DNA from: Bradyrhizobium liaoningense
GTDB taxonomy: Bacteria > Pseudomonadota > Alphaproteobacteria > Rhizobiales > Xanthobacteraceae
Direction of reading: 5' to 3'
Length of the DNA stretch: 64,000 bases
NCBI RefSeq assembly: GCF_018130785.1
Contig: NZ_JAFCJT010000005.1
Span: forward strand, 282,091-346,090
In this document: one piece after another, positions 32,092 through 41,973 of the stretch
How positions within the stretch are numbered: the stretch's first letter is position 1
Layout: each line of letters starts with the position of its first letter
The notes under the pieces: model-generated
Databases searched by the model: none
Told to the model about the DNA's origin: nothing
What the model saw: the letters and a program-made list of their open reading frames with translations, nothing else
Made by a program: the position numbers and the translations under genes

Positions 32092-32412
32092 ATGATTTCG
32101 ACTTGGAGCGAATGGAAGCGCTATCCCCGTCCCGGACGGGGCGACAATCTCGAGGCGCCGATTTCGCCCGGCATCTATGAGGTCCGGATCGCCGGCACCG
32201 GCGCGCTCTATTCATTCGGCGCCGTCGACAATCTGGCACAGGCGCTGGCACTGCTGCCGGTGGGCTCGAAATCCTGGTTCGGCCGCCGCGACACGTCCGA
32301 CGTTCCCGATCTCGAATACCGGACGTGCGCAACGTCCTCGAAGGCCGACGCCAAGGCAGCCGCCGAGCGCATGATCGGCCGGCGCGAGACCTATATGAGT
32401 GGCGCGGCATAG
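32092..32412 (+). CDS. Small conserved-looking protein of unknown function
   Basis: The 106-residue product begins MISTWSEWKRYPRPG and has no signal peptide, membrane segment or recognised motif. It ends in a basic, Ala-rich helix with KADAKAAAERMIGRRE. GGGGGA lies ahead of the ATG. The composition, with several Trp and aromatic residues near the N-terminus and periodic GIYEVRIAGTGALYSFG strands, suggests a small beta-rich fold similar to a GIY-YIG-like core: the order GIYEVRIAG ... LYSFG resembles it loosely. No catalytic residues can be assigned, so the function stays open. Confidence 0.65.
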   Translation: MISTWSEWKRYPRPGRGDNLEAPISPGIYEVRIAGTGALYSFGAVDNLAQALALLPVGSKSWFGRRDTSDVPDLEYRTCATSSKADAKAAAERMIGRRETYMSGAA

Positions 32413-32524
32413 CCGCGCCGTTGCCACTTTAACTCCCAGCAGATGTGCGTTGCGGGACGGTGCATTGCGAGCCGTCTGTCCCTATATTCGTGGCAGATCC
32501 GATCGCGCCCCGAGGAGTGACGCC

Positions 32525-34018
32525 ATGACCCCGACCGCCGCCGCACGCGCCCCGCAAGCCACGTCCAATCTGCGCGACCGGTTGAAGGACCCCTCGCTGC
32601 TGAAGGAGGCCTGCTACATCGACGGCGCCTGGGTCGGCTCGCCCGTCTTCGCAGTGAACAACCCCGCGACCGGCATCGAGCTCGCCAAAGTCCCGCAGCT
32701 TGGTGCGGAGGATACGACCAAGGCGGTCGAAGCCGCCGAGCGCGCCTTTCCGGCCTGGGCCAAGCACACCGCCAAGCAGCGCTCCAACATCTTGCGCAAA
32801 TGGTTCGAGCTGATCATTGCCAACCGCGAGGACCTCGCGCTGATCCTGACCTCCGAGCAGGGCAAGCCGCTCTCCGAGGCGCTCGGCGAGGTCGACATCG
32901 GTGCCGCCTATATCGAGTTCTTTGCGGAGGAAGCCCGTCGCGTCTACGGCGAGACCATCCCGACGCAGCGGCCCGATGCGCGCCTGCTCGCGATCAAGCA
33001 GCCGATCGGCGTCTGTGGCGCCATCACGCCGTGGAATTTCCCGAACTCGATGATCACCCGAAAAGTGTCGCCGGCGCTGGCGGCCGGCTGCACCGTGGTG
33101 CTGAAGCCCGCCAACGAGACGCCGCTGTCGGCGCTGGCGCTCGCCGTGCTCGCCGAGAAGGCCGGCATCCCCAAGGGCGTGCTCAACATCATCACCGGCG
33201 ACGCGCCGCCGATCGGCAAGGTGCTGTGCGAGCATCCGGCCGTGCGCTTCGTCGGCTTCACCGGCTCGACCGCGGTCGGCAAGATCCTCTATCAGCAGGC
33301 TTCCGTCGGCGTGAAGCGGCTCGGCCTCGAGCTCGGCGGCAATGCGCCGTTCGTGGTGTTCGACGACGCCGACATCGATGCCGCGGTCGAAGGCGCGATC
33401 GTATCGAAGTATCGCAACATGGGTCAGACCTGCGTCTGCGCCAACCGCCTCTACGCCCAGGACAAGATCTACGACGAGTTCGTGAAGAAGCTGTCGGCGA
33501 AGGTCGCGGCGATGAAGATCGGTGACGGCACCGAGAGCGGCGTCACGCAGGGCCCGCTGATCAATCTGAAAGCGGTCGACAAGGTCGAGCGCCATATCGC
33601 CGACGCCGTCAAGCGCGGCGCCAAGATCGTCACCGGCGGCAAGCGCAGCGAACTCGGGCGCTCGTTCTTCGAGCCGACCGTGCTCGCCAACGTCAAGCCG
33701 GACTCGCTGGTGTCGCAGGAAGAGACCTTCGGCCCGCTCGCGCCCGTCATCCGCTTCAAGGACGAGGCCGATGTGATCGCGATGTGCAACGCCTCGCCGT
33801 TCGGGCTCGCCTCCTACTTCTACTCCCGCGATCTCGGCCGCGTCTGGCGCGTCGCCGAGGCGCTTGAGTCCGGCATGGTCGGCGTCAACACCGGCCTGAT
33901 CACCACCGAAGTGGCCCCCTTCGGCGGCGTCAAGGAGAGCGGCCTCGGCCGCGAAGGCTCGCGTCACGGCATGGAAGAATATGTCGAGATCAAATACGTG
34001 ATGATGGCGGGGGTGTGA
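32525..34018 (+). CDS. NAD(P)-dependent aldehyde dehydrogenase, succinate-semialdehyde type
   Basis: The 497-residue protein is a complete ALDH. The cofactor-binding region holds GFTGSTAVGKIL (around 245), the general-base Glu lies in LELGGNAPFVVF (around 265), and the catalytic Cys is in NMGQTCVCANRLY (around 300), where the two-Cys CVC arrangement is typical of GabD enzymes. It would oxidise succinate semialdehyde to succinate in GABA breakdown. No gabT is adjacent. GAGGAG precedes the ATG at MTPTAAARA; the frame 42 codons further upstream is rejected. Confidence 0.9.
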   Translation: MTPTAAARAPQATSNLRDRLKDPSLLKEACYIDGAWVGSPVFAVNNPATGIELAKVPQLGAEDTTKAVEAAERAFPAWAKHTAKQRSNILRKWFELIIANREDLALILTSEQGKPLSEALGEVDIGAAYIEFFAEEARRVYGETIPTQRPDARLLAIKQPIGVCGAITPWNFPNSMITRKVSPALAAGCTVVLKPANETPLSALALAVLAEKAGIPKGVLNIITGDAPPIGKVLCEHPAVRFVGFTGSTAVGKILYQQASVGVKRLGLELGGNAPFVVFDDADIDAAVEGAIVSKYRNMGQTCVCANRLYAQDKIYDEFVKKLSAKVAAMKIGDGTESGVTQGPLINLKAVDKVERHIADAVKRGAKIVTGGKRSELGRSFFEPTVLANVKPDSLVSQEETFGPLAPVIRFKDEADVIAMCNASPFGLASYFYSRDLGRVWRVAEALESGMVGVNTGLITTEVAPFGGVKESGLGREGSRHGMEEYVEIKYVMMAGV

Positions 34019-34038
34019 GGGCCTAGCTGTCTCCACAC

Positions 34039-34123
34039 CGTCATGGCCGGGCTCGACCCGGCTATCCACGTCTTATCTCGCGGTACAAAGAACGTGGATG
34101 CCGGGAAAAGCTCGAGCATGACG
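34039..34123. repeat. Double-hairpin repeat of the GTCATG family
   Basis: An imperfect 85-bp palindrome runs from CGTCATGGCCGGG to GAGCATGACG with inner arms ending in ATCCACGT and ACGTGGAT. It fills the space between two convergent genes and may end both transcripts. Confidence 0.7.
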
Positions 34124-34130
34124 CCGCCAG

Positions 34131-36347
34131 TCACCGCCGTAGCACCGCGATCGTCCGGTTCGCGAACGTCAACCGCTCGGCCATGACGGACACGAAATAG
34201 GTCAGCAGCTTGTGGCTGAGCGCGGGGTCCTCGTTCCTGATGGCGTCGAACTGGTGCGTGTTGAGCACGTAGAGAACGCTGGCGACCTCGGCCTGGATCG
34301 TCGCGCTGCGCGGCGTGTTCGACACCAGTCCCATCTCGCCGATCGTGGTGTAGCGCCCCAAGCTGCGCACGCGCGTGGTGCGGCCGTCGTCGGCGGGGAC
34401 CATGATGCCGACGCGGCCGTCCAGGATGAAATGCATGGAATCGGCGGGGTCGCCGGCGTGGACGATGACGTTGCCGGCCTCGACCTCGAGGCGTTGGCAG
34501 CGGTGGATCAGTGCGTCGGCGTCCTCCTCGCTGTCGAGTATCCCTGTGAACCAGTCGCGCAGGCTGGCTTCTTCCTGCACCAACCCCTGATGCTGCGAGA
34601 TGATCTCGTTCTCGCACCATTCCAGCGCATGATCGAGCTCGGGGATGATGGTGACGCCTTCGCCGACGAAATCGCTGGAGCGCAGCACCTTCTCGGCCGC
34701 GGCCGATAGATGTACCAGGATCAGCTCGACGCCGAGATCATGCGCGCTGCGCTTGATCTGGGCGAAGCTGTAGGCGGCCGAGGAGTCGACGCCGGTGACG
34801 AGCTTGAAGTCGAACAGCAGATAGCGGCACTCCGGGCGCTCCTGGAGCAGCCGCTTGACGTGCTGATAGAGCCGGTTGGCGGAGCCGAAGAACAGGTAAC
34901 TCTGGAGGTTGAGGCCCTGGATATTGCCCCCATGCGCCAGCAGCACCTCCTGGTCGTCGCGCGAGCGGTCGAGCGAGGAGCGATATTCCGAGCCGTCGAA
35001 ACTGTACTTGATCGACTCCACCCGTGCAGCGCTGAACGCAAACGTCGCGCAGCCGATGATCACGCCGATCAGGATGCCAGGCACGAAACCCCAGGTCACG
35101 ATGATGACGATGATGGCGATCAGGGAGAGATATTCGAGCTTCGAAAGCCGCTTGCGTGACTCGATGATCCATTTGTGGAGCTGGTCGGCGCCGAGATAGA
35201 GCAGAAGGCCGCCGATGACGAATTTCGGGATGAAGCCGAGCAGATCGGGCGCGACGGCAAGCATCAGCAGCGACAATGCCGCGACCGTAAGGCCGGACAA
35301 GCGCCCACGCCCGCCGCTGGAGAAATTGAGGATCGAACGGCTGATCGAGCTGCAGCCGGCATAGCCACCCAGCATGCCGGTCAGGATATTGGCGGCGCCG
35401 GTGACGTTCAGCTCGCGCTCCAGATTGGCCTCGCGGTGCACGGCGACCTCGATGCCGGTGGTGTTGAACAGCGTGCTTGAGGCCGTGACGAAGATGACGG
35501 CAACTACATTGCCGAGCAGGTCCGGCACGGCAAACCAGGGGTAGCGGGCAAGATCATCGGTGTGCCAGGGCAGCATGAAGACCGCCTGCGGCGGCGGCTG
35601 AAACGTCCAGCCCAGGGCGCGCGCGTGATCGAACGAGACGCCGGTGATCCAGAACGCCAGATGCGCCGTGAGCACGCCGCCGACTAGGATGATCGGCAAC
35701 CCGAACGGGCTGCGCGAGCGATGCCAGGTCAGATACAGCACCAGCGCCATCGCGCACGCGGCGCCCAGCTCCAGCAACGTGGTGCCGTTGGTGAAGTGCG
35801 GCAGCGTCGTGAACTGGAGCGGGTAGTCGGTGATCACCCGCACCGCGCCCAGGGCGATGAGAAGTCCGGTGGCGCCGAGGAATCCGCCGACGACGGGATA
35901 TGGCACGTAGCGGATGGCGCGGCCCAGCCGCGTCAGGCCCAATCCGCACAGCACCAACCCCGTCAGCACCGTCGACAGGCCGACCGTGACAAGAACCGGC
36001 GAGAGCAGCGGTGCCGACAGGTTCGCCGTCTCGATGCGCTCGACCACCGAGGCTGCCAGGATACCCGTCACCGCCGCGGTCGAGCTGTCGGGGGCCCCAA
36101 CCGCGAAGGGCAGGGAACTGCCGAGCCCGATGACGACCGCAAGCACCGCGGAGCTGACGAAAGTCGCCGTGATCCCGTAGGACAGGTAAGGCGAGAGCGG
36201 CCCGGCGAAGATCAGCAGCGAATAGGACAGGCCGAAGGTGACGGTCAGAACGCTGGCGGCGCTTCCGCCCAAAATATCATTCAGCGCACGCTTGAGGGCC
36301 GGATTGAATCGCGAAGCCGGGCTGAAAATAATTGCAGGATCGGTCAC
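34131..36347 (-). CDS. SulP-family anion transporter with STAS and cyclic-nucleotide-binding domains
   Basis: The 738-residue protein is a three-part fusion. A SulP membrane domain of about 10-14 helices (roughly 20-420) comes first. A STAS domain (about 450-560, with YLLFDFKLVTGVDSSAAYSF) follows, then a C-terminal cNMP-binding domain (about 610-720) with GRVGIMVPADDGRTTRVRSL and TIGEMGLVSNTPRSATIQAE. The Arg-Ser-Ala stretch in that last motif is the usual phosphate-binding cassette. It likely moves sulfate, bicarbonate or another anion, with gating by a nucleotide. The start is GTG. Confidence 0.9.
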   Translation of the reverse strand: MTDPAIIFSPASRFNPALKRALNDILGGSAASVLTVTFGLSYSLLIFAGPLSPYLSYGITATFVSSAVLAVVIGLGSSLPFAVGAPDSSTAAVTGILAASVVERIETANLSAPLLSPVLVTVGLSTVLTGLVLCGLGLTRLGRAIRYVPYPVVGGFLGATGLLIALGAVRVITDYPLQFTTLPHFTNGTTLLELGAACAMALVLYLTWHRSRSPFGLPIILVGGVLTAHLAFWITGVSFDHARALGWTFQPPPQAVFMLPWHTDDLARYPWFAVPDLLGNVVAVIFVTASSTLFNTTGIEVAVHREANLERELNVTGAANILTGMLGGYAGCSSISRSILNFSSGGRGRLSGLTVAALSLLMLAVAPDLLGFIPKFVIGGLLLYLGADQLHKWIIESRKRLSKLEYLSLIAIIVIIVTWGFVPGILIGVIIGCATFAFSAARVESIKYSFDGSEYRSSLDRSRDDQEVLLAHGGNIQGLNLQSYLFFGSANRLYQHVKRLLQERPECRYLLFDFKLVTGVDSSAAYSFAQIKRSAHDLGVELILVHLSAAAEKVLRSSDFVGEGVTIIPELDHALEWCENEIISQHQGLVQEEASLRDWFTGILDSEEDADALIHRCQRLEVEAGNVIVHAGDPADSMHFILDGRVGIMVPADDGRTTRVRSLGRYTTIGEMGLVSNTPRSATIQAEVASVLYVLNTHQFDAIRNEDPALSHKLLTYFVSVMAERLTFANRTIAVLRR

Positions 36348-36534
36348 GCCGTTGCGCTCGCCCCTTAAAAAAATCCGTCTGAGACGTAGACGAGTACGGG
36401 CTTAGCGCAACAGGATTCTTGTAACTATGAAATATCCGACAGTTTTTGCAGGCGCCTCAATGAGGACCTGCGTTCACGGCGTGTGAATGGTCAACCATAT
36501 CGTGGGCGGAAAAACCGAAGCCGCCACACCCACC

Positions 36535-36640
36535 GCTGTCATTCCCCGCGAAAGCGGGGAATCCAGTACGCCGCGGCTTCGCGGTGATTCACAAATGTCT
36601 CGGAGTACTGGATCGCCCGGTCAAGCCGGGCGATGACAGC
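36535..36640. repeat. Compound palindrome with two hairpins
   Basis: Terminal GCTGTCAT and ATGACAGC and inner CCAGTAC and GTACTGG arms enclose two hairpins: ATTCCCCGC-GAAA-GCGGGGAAT (36541-36562) and CGCCCGG-TCAAG-CCGGGCG (36614-36632). This 106-bp element makes up much of the 345-bp gap between purC and the SulP gene. I see no gene in the rest of that gap. Confidence 0.75.
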
Positions 36641-36692
36641 TGAGGGCGGGAGGCAGCTTCGCTCGCAACGACAGAGCGCGCCGCAGCCGGGC

Positions 36693-37607
<915 letters not shown>

Positions 37608-37684
37608 CGGCAAACTTTCAGAGGCAAGGCCTTCGCGCAGGACATCCGGCCGCGCCTGATAGCGCGACCGGACACCGGATTAGC

Positions 37685-38602
37685 CTATTCCGGCAGCGGA
37701 ATGAACTCATGTTCCTGCGGAACCGCGGCGAAGCGGCCGGTTTTCCAGTCCTGCTTGGCCTGCTCGATCCGCTCCTTGCTGGAGGATACGAAATTCCACC
37801 AGATGTGGCGCGGGCCTTCCAATGCATCGCCGCCGAGAAACATCATCCGCGTGGGCCTCACGGCCTTCACCGTGATGCGGTCGCCGGGCCGGAAGATCAG
37901 GAGCCGCGGCCCCTCATAGCGCTCGTTCGCGATCTCGACTTCGCCGTCGACGACATAGATCGCGCGCTCCTCGTGGTCGGGGTCGAGCGGCACACTCGCG
38001 CCCGCGACCGCCGTGACCTCAGTGTAGAACCAGGGCGACACCATCGTAACAGGCGAGGCGATGCCGAAGGCGGAGCCGGCGATCACCCGTGCAGTAAAAT
38101 CGCGCTCGGAAATCATCGGCAAATCGCCCGCGCCGTAATGCTGGAACGACGGCGCGATCTCCTCCGATCCAGCCGGCAGCGCGATCCAGCTTTGCAGGCC
38201 CAGCATCTGCTGGCCCGATGCGCGCTGCGCATCCGGCGTACGCTCGGAGTGGGCGATGCCGCGCCCGGCGGTCATCAAATTCATCGCGCCGGGCTGGATC
38301 TCCTGAATGTTGCCCTCGCTGTCGCGATGCATGATCGAGCCGTCAAAGAGATAGGTGACGGTGGCAAGCCCGATATGCGGATGCGGCCGCACGTCCATGC
38401 CCTTGCCGGAAACGAACTGCACCGGGCCGAAATGATCGAAGAAGATGAAAGGCCCGACCATCTGCCGCTTGCCATGCGGCAGCGCGCGCCGCACCGCAAA
38501 TCCGTCGCCGAGATCGCGCGTGCGCGGCACGATGACGAGATCGAGCGCATCGCAGGACATGGGATCGCCGAGCACGGGATCGTTCGAGGGTTGCCAGCTC
38601 AT
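37685..38602 (-). CDS. Pirin family protein
   Basis: The 305-residue bicupin has the pirin metal motif in HPHIGLATVTYLFDGSIMHRDS (His, His and later His ligands) and MTAGRGIAHSERTP. Pirins are iron-binding proteins; some act as quercetinases, others modulate regulators. The ATG at MSWQPSNDPV is chosen because the frame upstream reads through the divergent promoter. It faces away from the GNAT gene across 64 bp. Confidence 0.9.
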   Translation of the reverse strand: MSWQPSNDPVLGDPMSCDALDLVIVPRTRDLGDGFAVRRALPHGKRQMVGPFIFFDHFGPVQFVSGKGMDVRPHPHIGLATVTYLFDGSIMHRDSEGNIQEIQPGAMNLMTAGRGIAHSERTPDAQRASGQQMLGLQSWIALPAGSEEIAPSFQHYGAGDLPMISERDFTARVIAGSAFGIASPVTMVSPWFYTEVTAVAGASVPLDPDHEERAIYVVDGEVEIANERYEGPRLLIFRPGDRITVKAVRPTRMMFLGGDALEGPRHIWWNFVSSSKERIEQAKQDWKTGRFAAVPQEHEFIPLPE

Positions 38603-38666
38603 GGTGGACTCCTGTTTCTTGCTGGTATGATCGTAGCAGAACAATGTTGCGAACGGGAGGAGACAG

Positions 38667-39239
38667 ATGATTCCGCCGCTCAAGCCTGGCGCCCGGCTAC
38701 TCCAGGTCACCGGTCCCCAAATCGAGACGGAACGCCTGCTCCTGCGCCCGTGGCGCGCTGGCGATATCGCTCCGAACGCCGCCATGTTGACCGATCCCGG
38801 CACCGCCCGTTTCATCGCGCCGGACGGCAAGCCGATCACCACCGCGATCGGCGGCTGGCGTAACGCAGCCGTGATATCCGGGCACTGGGCTCTCTATGGC
38901 TTCGGCATGTTCGCGGTCGAGGAGAAATCCAGCGGCAAATATGTCGGGCGAGTTGGTCCCTGGTGCCCGCCGGGCTGGCCCGCCTTCGAGGTCGGCTGGG
39001 GTATTGCCAGGGAATTTCGCGGCAAAGGTTATGCGGTCGAAGCGGCCCGCGCGTCGATCGACTGGTCGTTCGACAGTTTTGAGATCGACGAGATCATGCA
39101 CTGTATCGAGAGCGAAAATGCGCCGTCGCAAGGCGTGGCGCGCAAGCTCGGCGCGCGGAAGGATCGCGAGATCGATCTGTTCGGCAAGCTCGCCGACGCC
39201 TGGATCACGTCGCGGGCTTCGTGGCTGCCGCAAAATTGA
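38667..39239 (+). CDS. GNAT N-acetyltransferase, RimJ/RimL type
   Basis: The 190-residue protein begins with the RimJ-like block IETERLLLRPWRAGDIAP and has the CoA-loop motif GWGIAREFRGKGYAVEAARA (around 110-130). SENAPSQGVARKLGARKD is the C-terminal GNAT signature. It acetylates an amine, perhaps a protein N-terminus or a small molecule, but the substrate cannot be named. GGGAGGAG lies ahead of the ATG. Confidence 0.9.
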   Translation: MIPPLKPGARLLQVTGPQIETERLLLRPWRAGDIAPNAAMLTDPGTARFIAPDGKPITTAIGGWRNAAVISGHWALYGFGMFAVEEKSSGKYVGRVGPWCPPGWPAFEVGWGIAREFRGKGYAVEAARASIDWSFDSFEIDEIMHCIESENAPSQGVARKLGARKDREIDLFGKLADAWITSRASWLPQN

Positions 39240-39291
39240 ATCGATCTCCGATCTGACTTAAATTCGCGCGACTTACGACCGGACCGATGGG

Positions 39292-40353
39292 ATGCTGCTG
39301 ACCAATCTCGAACTCGCCTTCCGCGCTGCCAGTGTCGCGCTGCTGCTGGTGCTGGCGGCGTCGCTGCTCTCCGATTTCCGCAACGTGCTGGCAGGACGGC
39401 TCGGCGTGGCCTTCGTGCTGAGCTCGGTCGCGCACGCTGTGAGCTATTCGTTGGATGTCACGTCGCGTATCCCGCTCTGGCATGCACCGTTGATCGCGTT
39501 GTCGACCGGGACCATCGTGGTGTTCTGGCTGTTCACACGCGCCCTGTTCGACGACGAGTTTCGTCTCCGCTGGTGGCACGGTTTGATCTGGGCGCTGGTG
39601 ACGGCGTTCAGCTTCGCAGGCTGCGTCTGGATTGCACCCAGCGGCCATGTGCGGTTCTCGGTGACTTTGGTCAATCTGATCGTGCTCGGTTTCATCGCGC
39701 TTGCGGTCGGGCAGATGATCGCCTCCTGGCAGGCCGACCTGGTCGAGCGCCGCCGCCACGTTCGCGTCTTCATCGTCAGCGCAATCGCGCTCTATGGCGG
39801 GCTCAACGCGGTGCTCCAGATCGCCGTCGCCGGCCACCACGTCGGCGATGTCGCCGAAACCGTCAATGCCGGCGTGCTCGCCGGCACCGTCGCGGCGATC
39901 GTCTATGCCATGATGCGCGTTGATGGGGCGGATCTGTTTCCGGCCGCGGTGGAGCCCGCACCGCCTGTTCCTTTCAGTCAGCCTGCGGCCGATGACGCCG
40001 CCGATCAGAAGCTGATCGACGCCCTGATGCGGCTGATGGCGGACGAGCGGATCTATCGTCAGGAGAACATCACCATCGGCGTGCTGGCGGGCCGGCTGAA
40101 AATTCCGGAATACCGGCTGCGCCGGCTGATCAACCAGCGGCTCGGCTATCGCAACTTCAATGTGTTCCTGAACAACCACCGCATTGAGGAAGCCAAGGCC
40201 GCGCTCGCCGATCCCGCCCAGGCCGAGGTCCCCGTCATCACCATCGCCATGGATGCCGGCTTCCAGTCGCTCGGCCCGTTCAACCGCGCCTTCAAGGCGG
40301 TCACGGGTGTGACGCCGACGGAGTACCGGCGGCTCAACGCCGATGCCGCCTAG
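39292..40353 (+). CDS. AraC-family regulator with N-terminal membrane domain
   Basis: The first 215 residues form about seven hydrophobic helices (for example AASVALLLVLAASLL and HGLIWALVTAFSFAGCVWI). The C-terminal 100 residues are an AraC-type double helix-turn-helix with ITIGVLAGRLKIPEYRLRRLINQRLG and ITIAMDAGFQSLGPFNRAFKAVTG. Such membrane-bound AraC regulators may sense a signal in or across the membrane. Only 52 bases separate it from the GNAT gene, and a serine hydrolase follows on the same strand, so either may be a target. Confidence 0.9.
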   Translation: MLLTNLELAFRAASVALLLVLAASLLSDFRNVLAGRLGVAFVLSSVAHAVSYSLDVTSRIPLWHAPLIALSTGTIVVFWLFTRALFDDEFRLRWWHGLIWALVTAFSFAGCVWIAPSGHVRFSVTLVNLIVLGFIALAVGQMIASWQADLVERRRHVRVFIVSAIALYGGLNAVLQIAVAGHHVGDVAETVNAGVLAGTVAAIVYAMMRVDGADLFPAAVEPAPPVPFSQPAADDAADQKLIDALMRLMADERIYRQENITIGVLAGRLKIPEYRLRRLINQRLGYRNFNVFLNNHRIEEAKAALADPAQAEVPVITIAMDAGFQSLGPFNRAFKAVTGVTPTEYRRLNADAA

Positions 40354-40497
40354 ATCTTAGACCTTTGGAATCACTTAAGAATTCCGAAATCGACTAGTCC
40401 CGATCAGTTTCGACGAGGTCGTTTTTCAAATCCGGCGAGCGCGTGTCGCCCGCATCCGGCCTGCTCTCCCGCACTCGCCCGCAGCCGGAGAAAGCCC

Positions 40498-41925
40498 GTG
40501 ACCCGTCGCCGTAAGATCGTCCTCCTCACCACCGCCATCGCCTGCACCGGCCTCGCGCTCGGCGCGGCGCGGGCGCGTAACGTGCCCAAGGTTGCCACCG
40601 GCTTCATCGCCGACATCATCTGCTCGGAGACGTTCGTCTCCGGCCTGGATCCCCAGCGCAACCTCGCCGAAACCACCGACGCGATGCCAGGCACCGGCCT
40701 CCTGACCTGGGCGATGAATTTGCAGATCGATCGCACCCGCAAGGATGTCACGGTGTCCTTGTTCGGCATCGGCCGCAGCCATGCCGTTTATCGCGATGGG
40801 CTCGGCTGCACGCTCGAGCACGGCCGAGGGATCACTGATGTCGCGTTGCCGCCTGACGACAAGCAGCCCGCGCTGCTCCCCGAGATCGCCGGCCCGGGGA
40901 TCGTGCCGCCGCAAAGCGACGGCTTGGCCGCCGCGCTCGACCGCGCCTTCACCGAGCCCGCGCAGCCGCCTTATCGCCGGACCCGTGCGATCGTCGTCAT
41001 GAAGGCCGGCCGCATCATCGCCGAGCGCTACGCCGACGGTGTCGGGCCGGAGACGCCGCTGCTCGGTTTCTCCATGACGAAGTCGATGATCTCAGCGCTG
41101 ACAGGCATTCTCGTGCGCCAGGGCAAGTTGAAGCTGGATGGACCCGCGTCAATCGCCGCTTGGCAAAATCCTGATGATCCGCACCATGCCATCACGGTCG
41201 ATCAGTTGCTGCGTCACACCGCAGGCATTGCACTCGGAAGCTCGTTGGAGGCTTCGCTCGGCTCCGCGCTCGAGCCGGTCAACGCCATGAAGTTCGCCGA
41301 GGACGATATGACCAGCTTTGCCGAGCGCGCGCCGCTCGCGACCGCGCCGGGCACGGCGTGGAATTATCACGACGGCAATTTTCTCATTCTCGCGCATCTG
41401 ATCCGCAACGCCGCGGGCGGCAAGCCCGCAGATGCGCTGGCCTTCGCGCGCCGTGAATTGTTCGCGCCGCTCGGCATGAACGACGTCACGCTTCAGCTCG
41501 ACAGTGCCGGCACAATCGAGGGCTCCAGCGAGATGCTGGCCTCCGCGCGCGACTGGGCGCGCTTCGGCCAGCTCTATCTCAACGACGGCGTTGCCGGCGG
41601 CAAGCGCATCCTGCCGGCGGGCTGGGTGAATTATTCCGCCTCCGCCACGCCGAATGCCTGGGTCGGCATCGGCGCCGGCTTCTGGACCAACCACGGCGAC
41701 AGCTTTGGCGCCAAGTTTCGTGTCGAGCACGGCTGGCCGCGCGATGCCTTCTTCGCCAAGGGCACCATCGGGCAGTACACGATCATCATTCCCTCGGAAC
41801 GGCTTGTGATCGTGCGGCTGGGCCGCTCGCCGAACTGGCCGCCGCAAGCGGACGGCGTGTTCGATCTGGTGCGGGATGTGGTGGCAGCCACGCGCGAGAA
41901 GGGAAAAATAGCGGGGGCGAATTGA
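40498..41925 (+). CDS. Exported serine hydrolase, class C beta-lactamase fold
   Basis: The 475-residue protein starts with a hydrophobic signal (KIVLLTTAIACTGLALGAARA) after three arginines. The SxxK active site is FSMTKSMISALTG (around 200) and the Tyr motif is WNYHDGNFL (around 285). It lacks a clear third KTG box of true beta-lactamases, so an esterase or 6-aminohexanoate-dimer-hydrolase-like role is more likely. The start is GTG. It begins 144 bases after the AraC gene. Confidence 0.87.
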   Translation: MTRRRKIVLLTTAIACTGLALGAARARNVPKVATGFIADIICSETFVSGLDPQRNLAETTDAMPGTGLLTWAMNLQIDRTRKDVTVSLFGIGRSHAVYRDGLGCTLEHGRGITDVALPPDDKQPALLPEIAGPGIVPPQSDGLAAALDRAFTEPAQPPYRRTRAIVVMKAGRIIAERYADGVGPETPLLGFSMTKSMISALTGILVRQGKLKLDGPASIAAWQNPDDPHHAITVDQLLRHTAGIALGSSLEASLGSALEPVNAMKFAEDDMTSFAERAPLATAPGTAWNYHDGNFLILAHLIRNAAGGKPADALAFARRELFAPLGMNDVTLQLDSAGTIEGSSEMLASARDWARFGQLYLNDGVAGGKRILPAGWVNYSASATPNAWVGIGAGFWTNHGDSFGAKFRVEHGWPRDAFFAKGTIGQYTIIIPSERLVIVRLGRSPNWPPQADGVFDLVRDVVAATREKGKIAGAN

Positions 41926-41932
41926 GGTGTTT

Positions 41933-41957
41933 CTTACCCCTGGAGGGGGAGGGTAAG
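41933..41957. terminator. Collapsed tip of the CTTACCC repeat family
   Basis: CTTACCC and GGGTAAG arms around a short C/G-rich loop correspond to the two ends of the 158-bp element with its middle lost. It sits between convergent genes, 7 bases after one stop and 16 before the other, and may serve as terminator. Confidence 0.65.
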
Positions 41958-41973
41958 AAGAGCGCTGCGGCTC

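Noticed and set aside
32429..34069. 546-residue open frame antisense to the aldehyde dehydrogenase
   Set aside because: The dehydrogenase has all catalytic motifs; the opposite frame has none.
40498..41925. True class C beta-lactamase
   Set aside because: The SxxK and Tyr motifs fit, but the third KTG-type box is not evident and there is no adjacent AmpR-type regulator.
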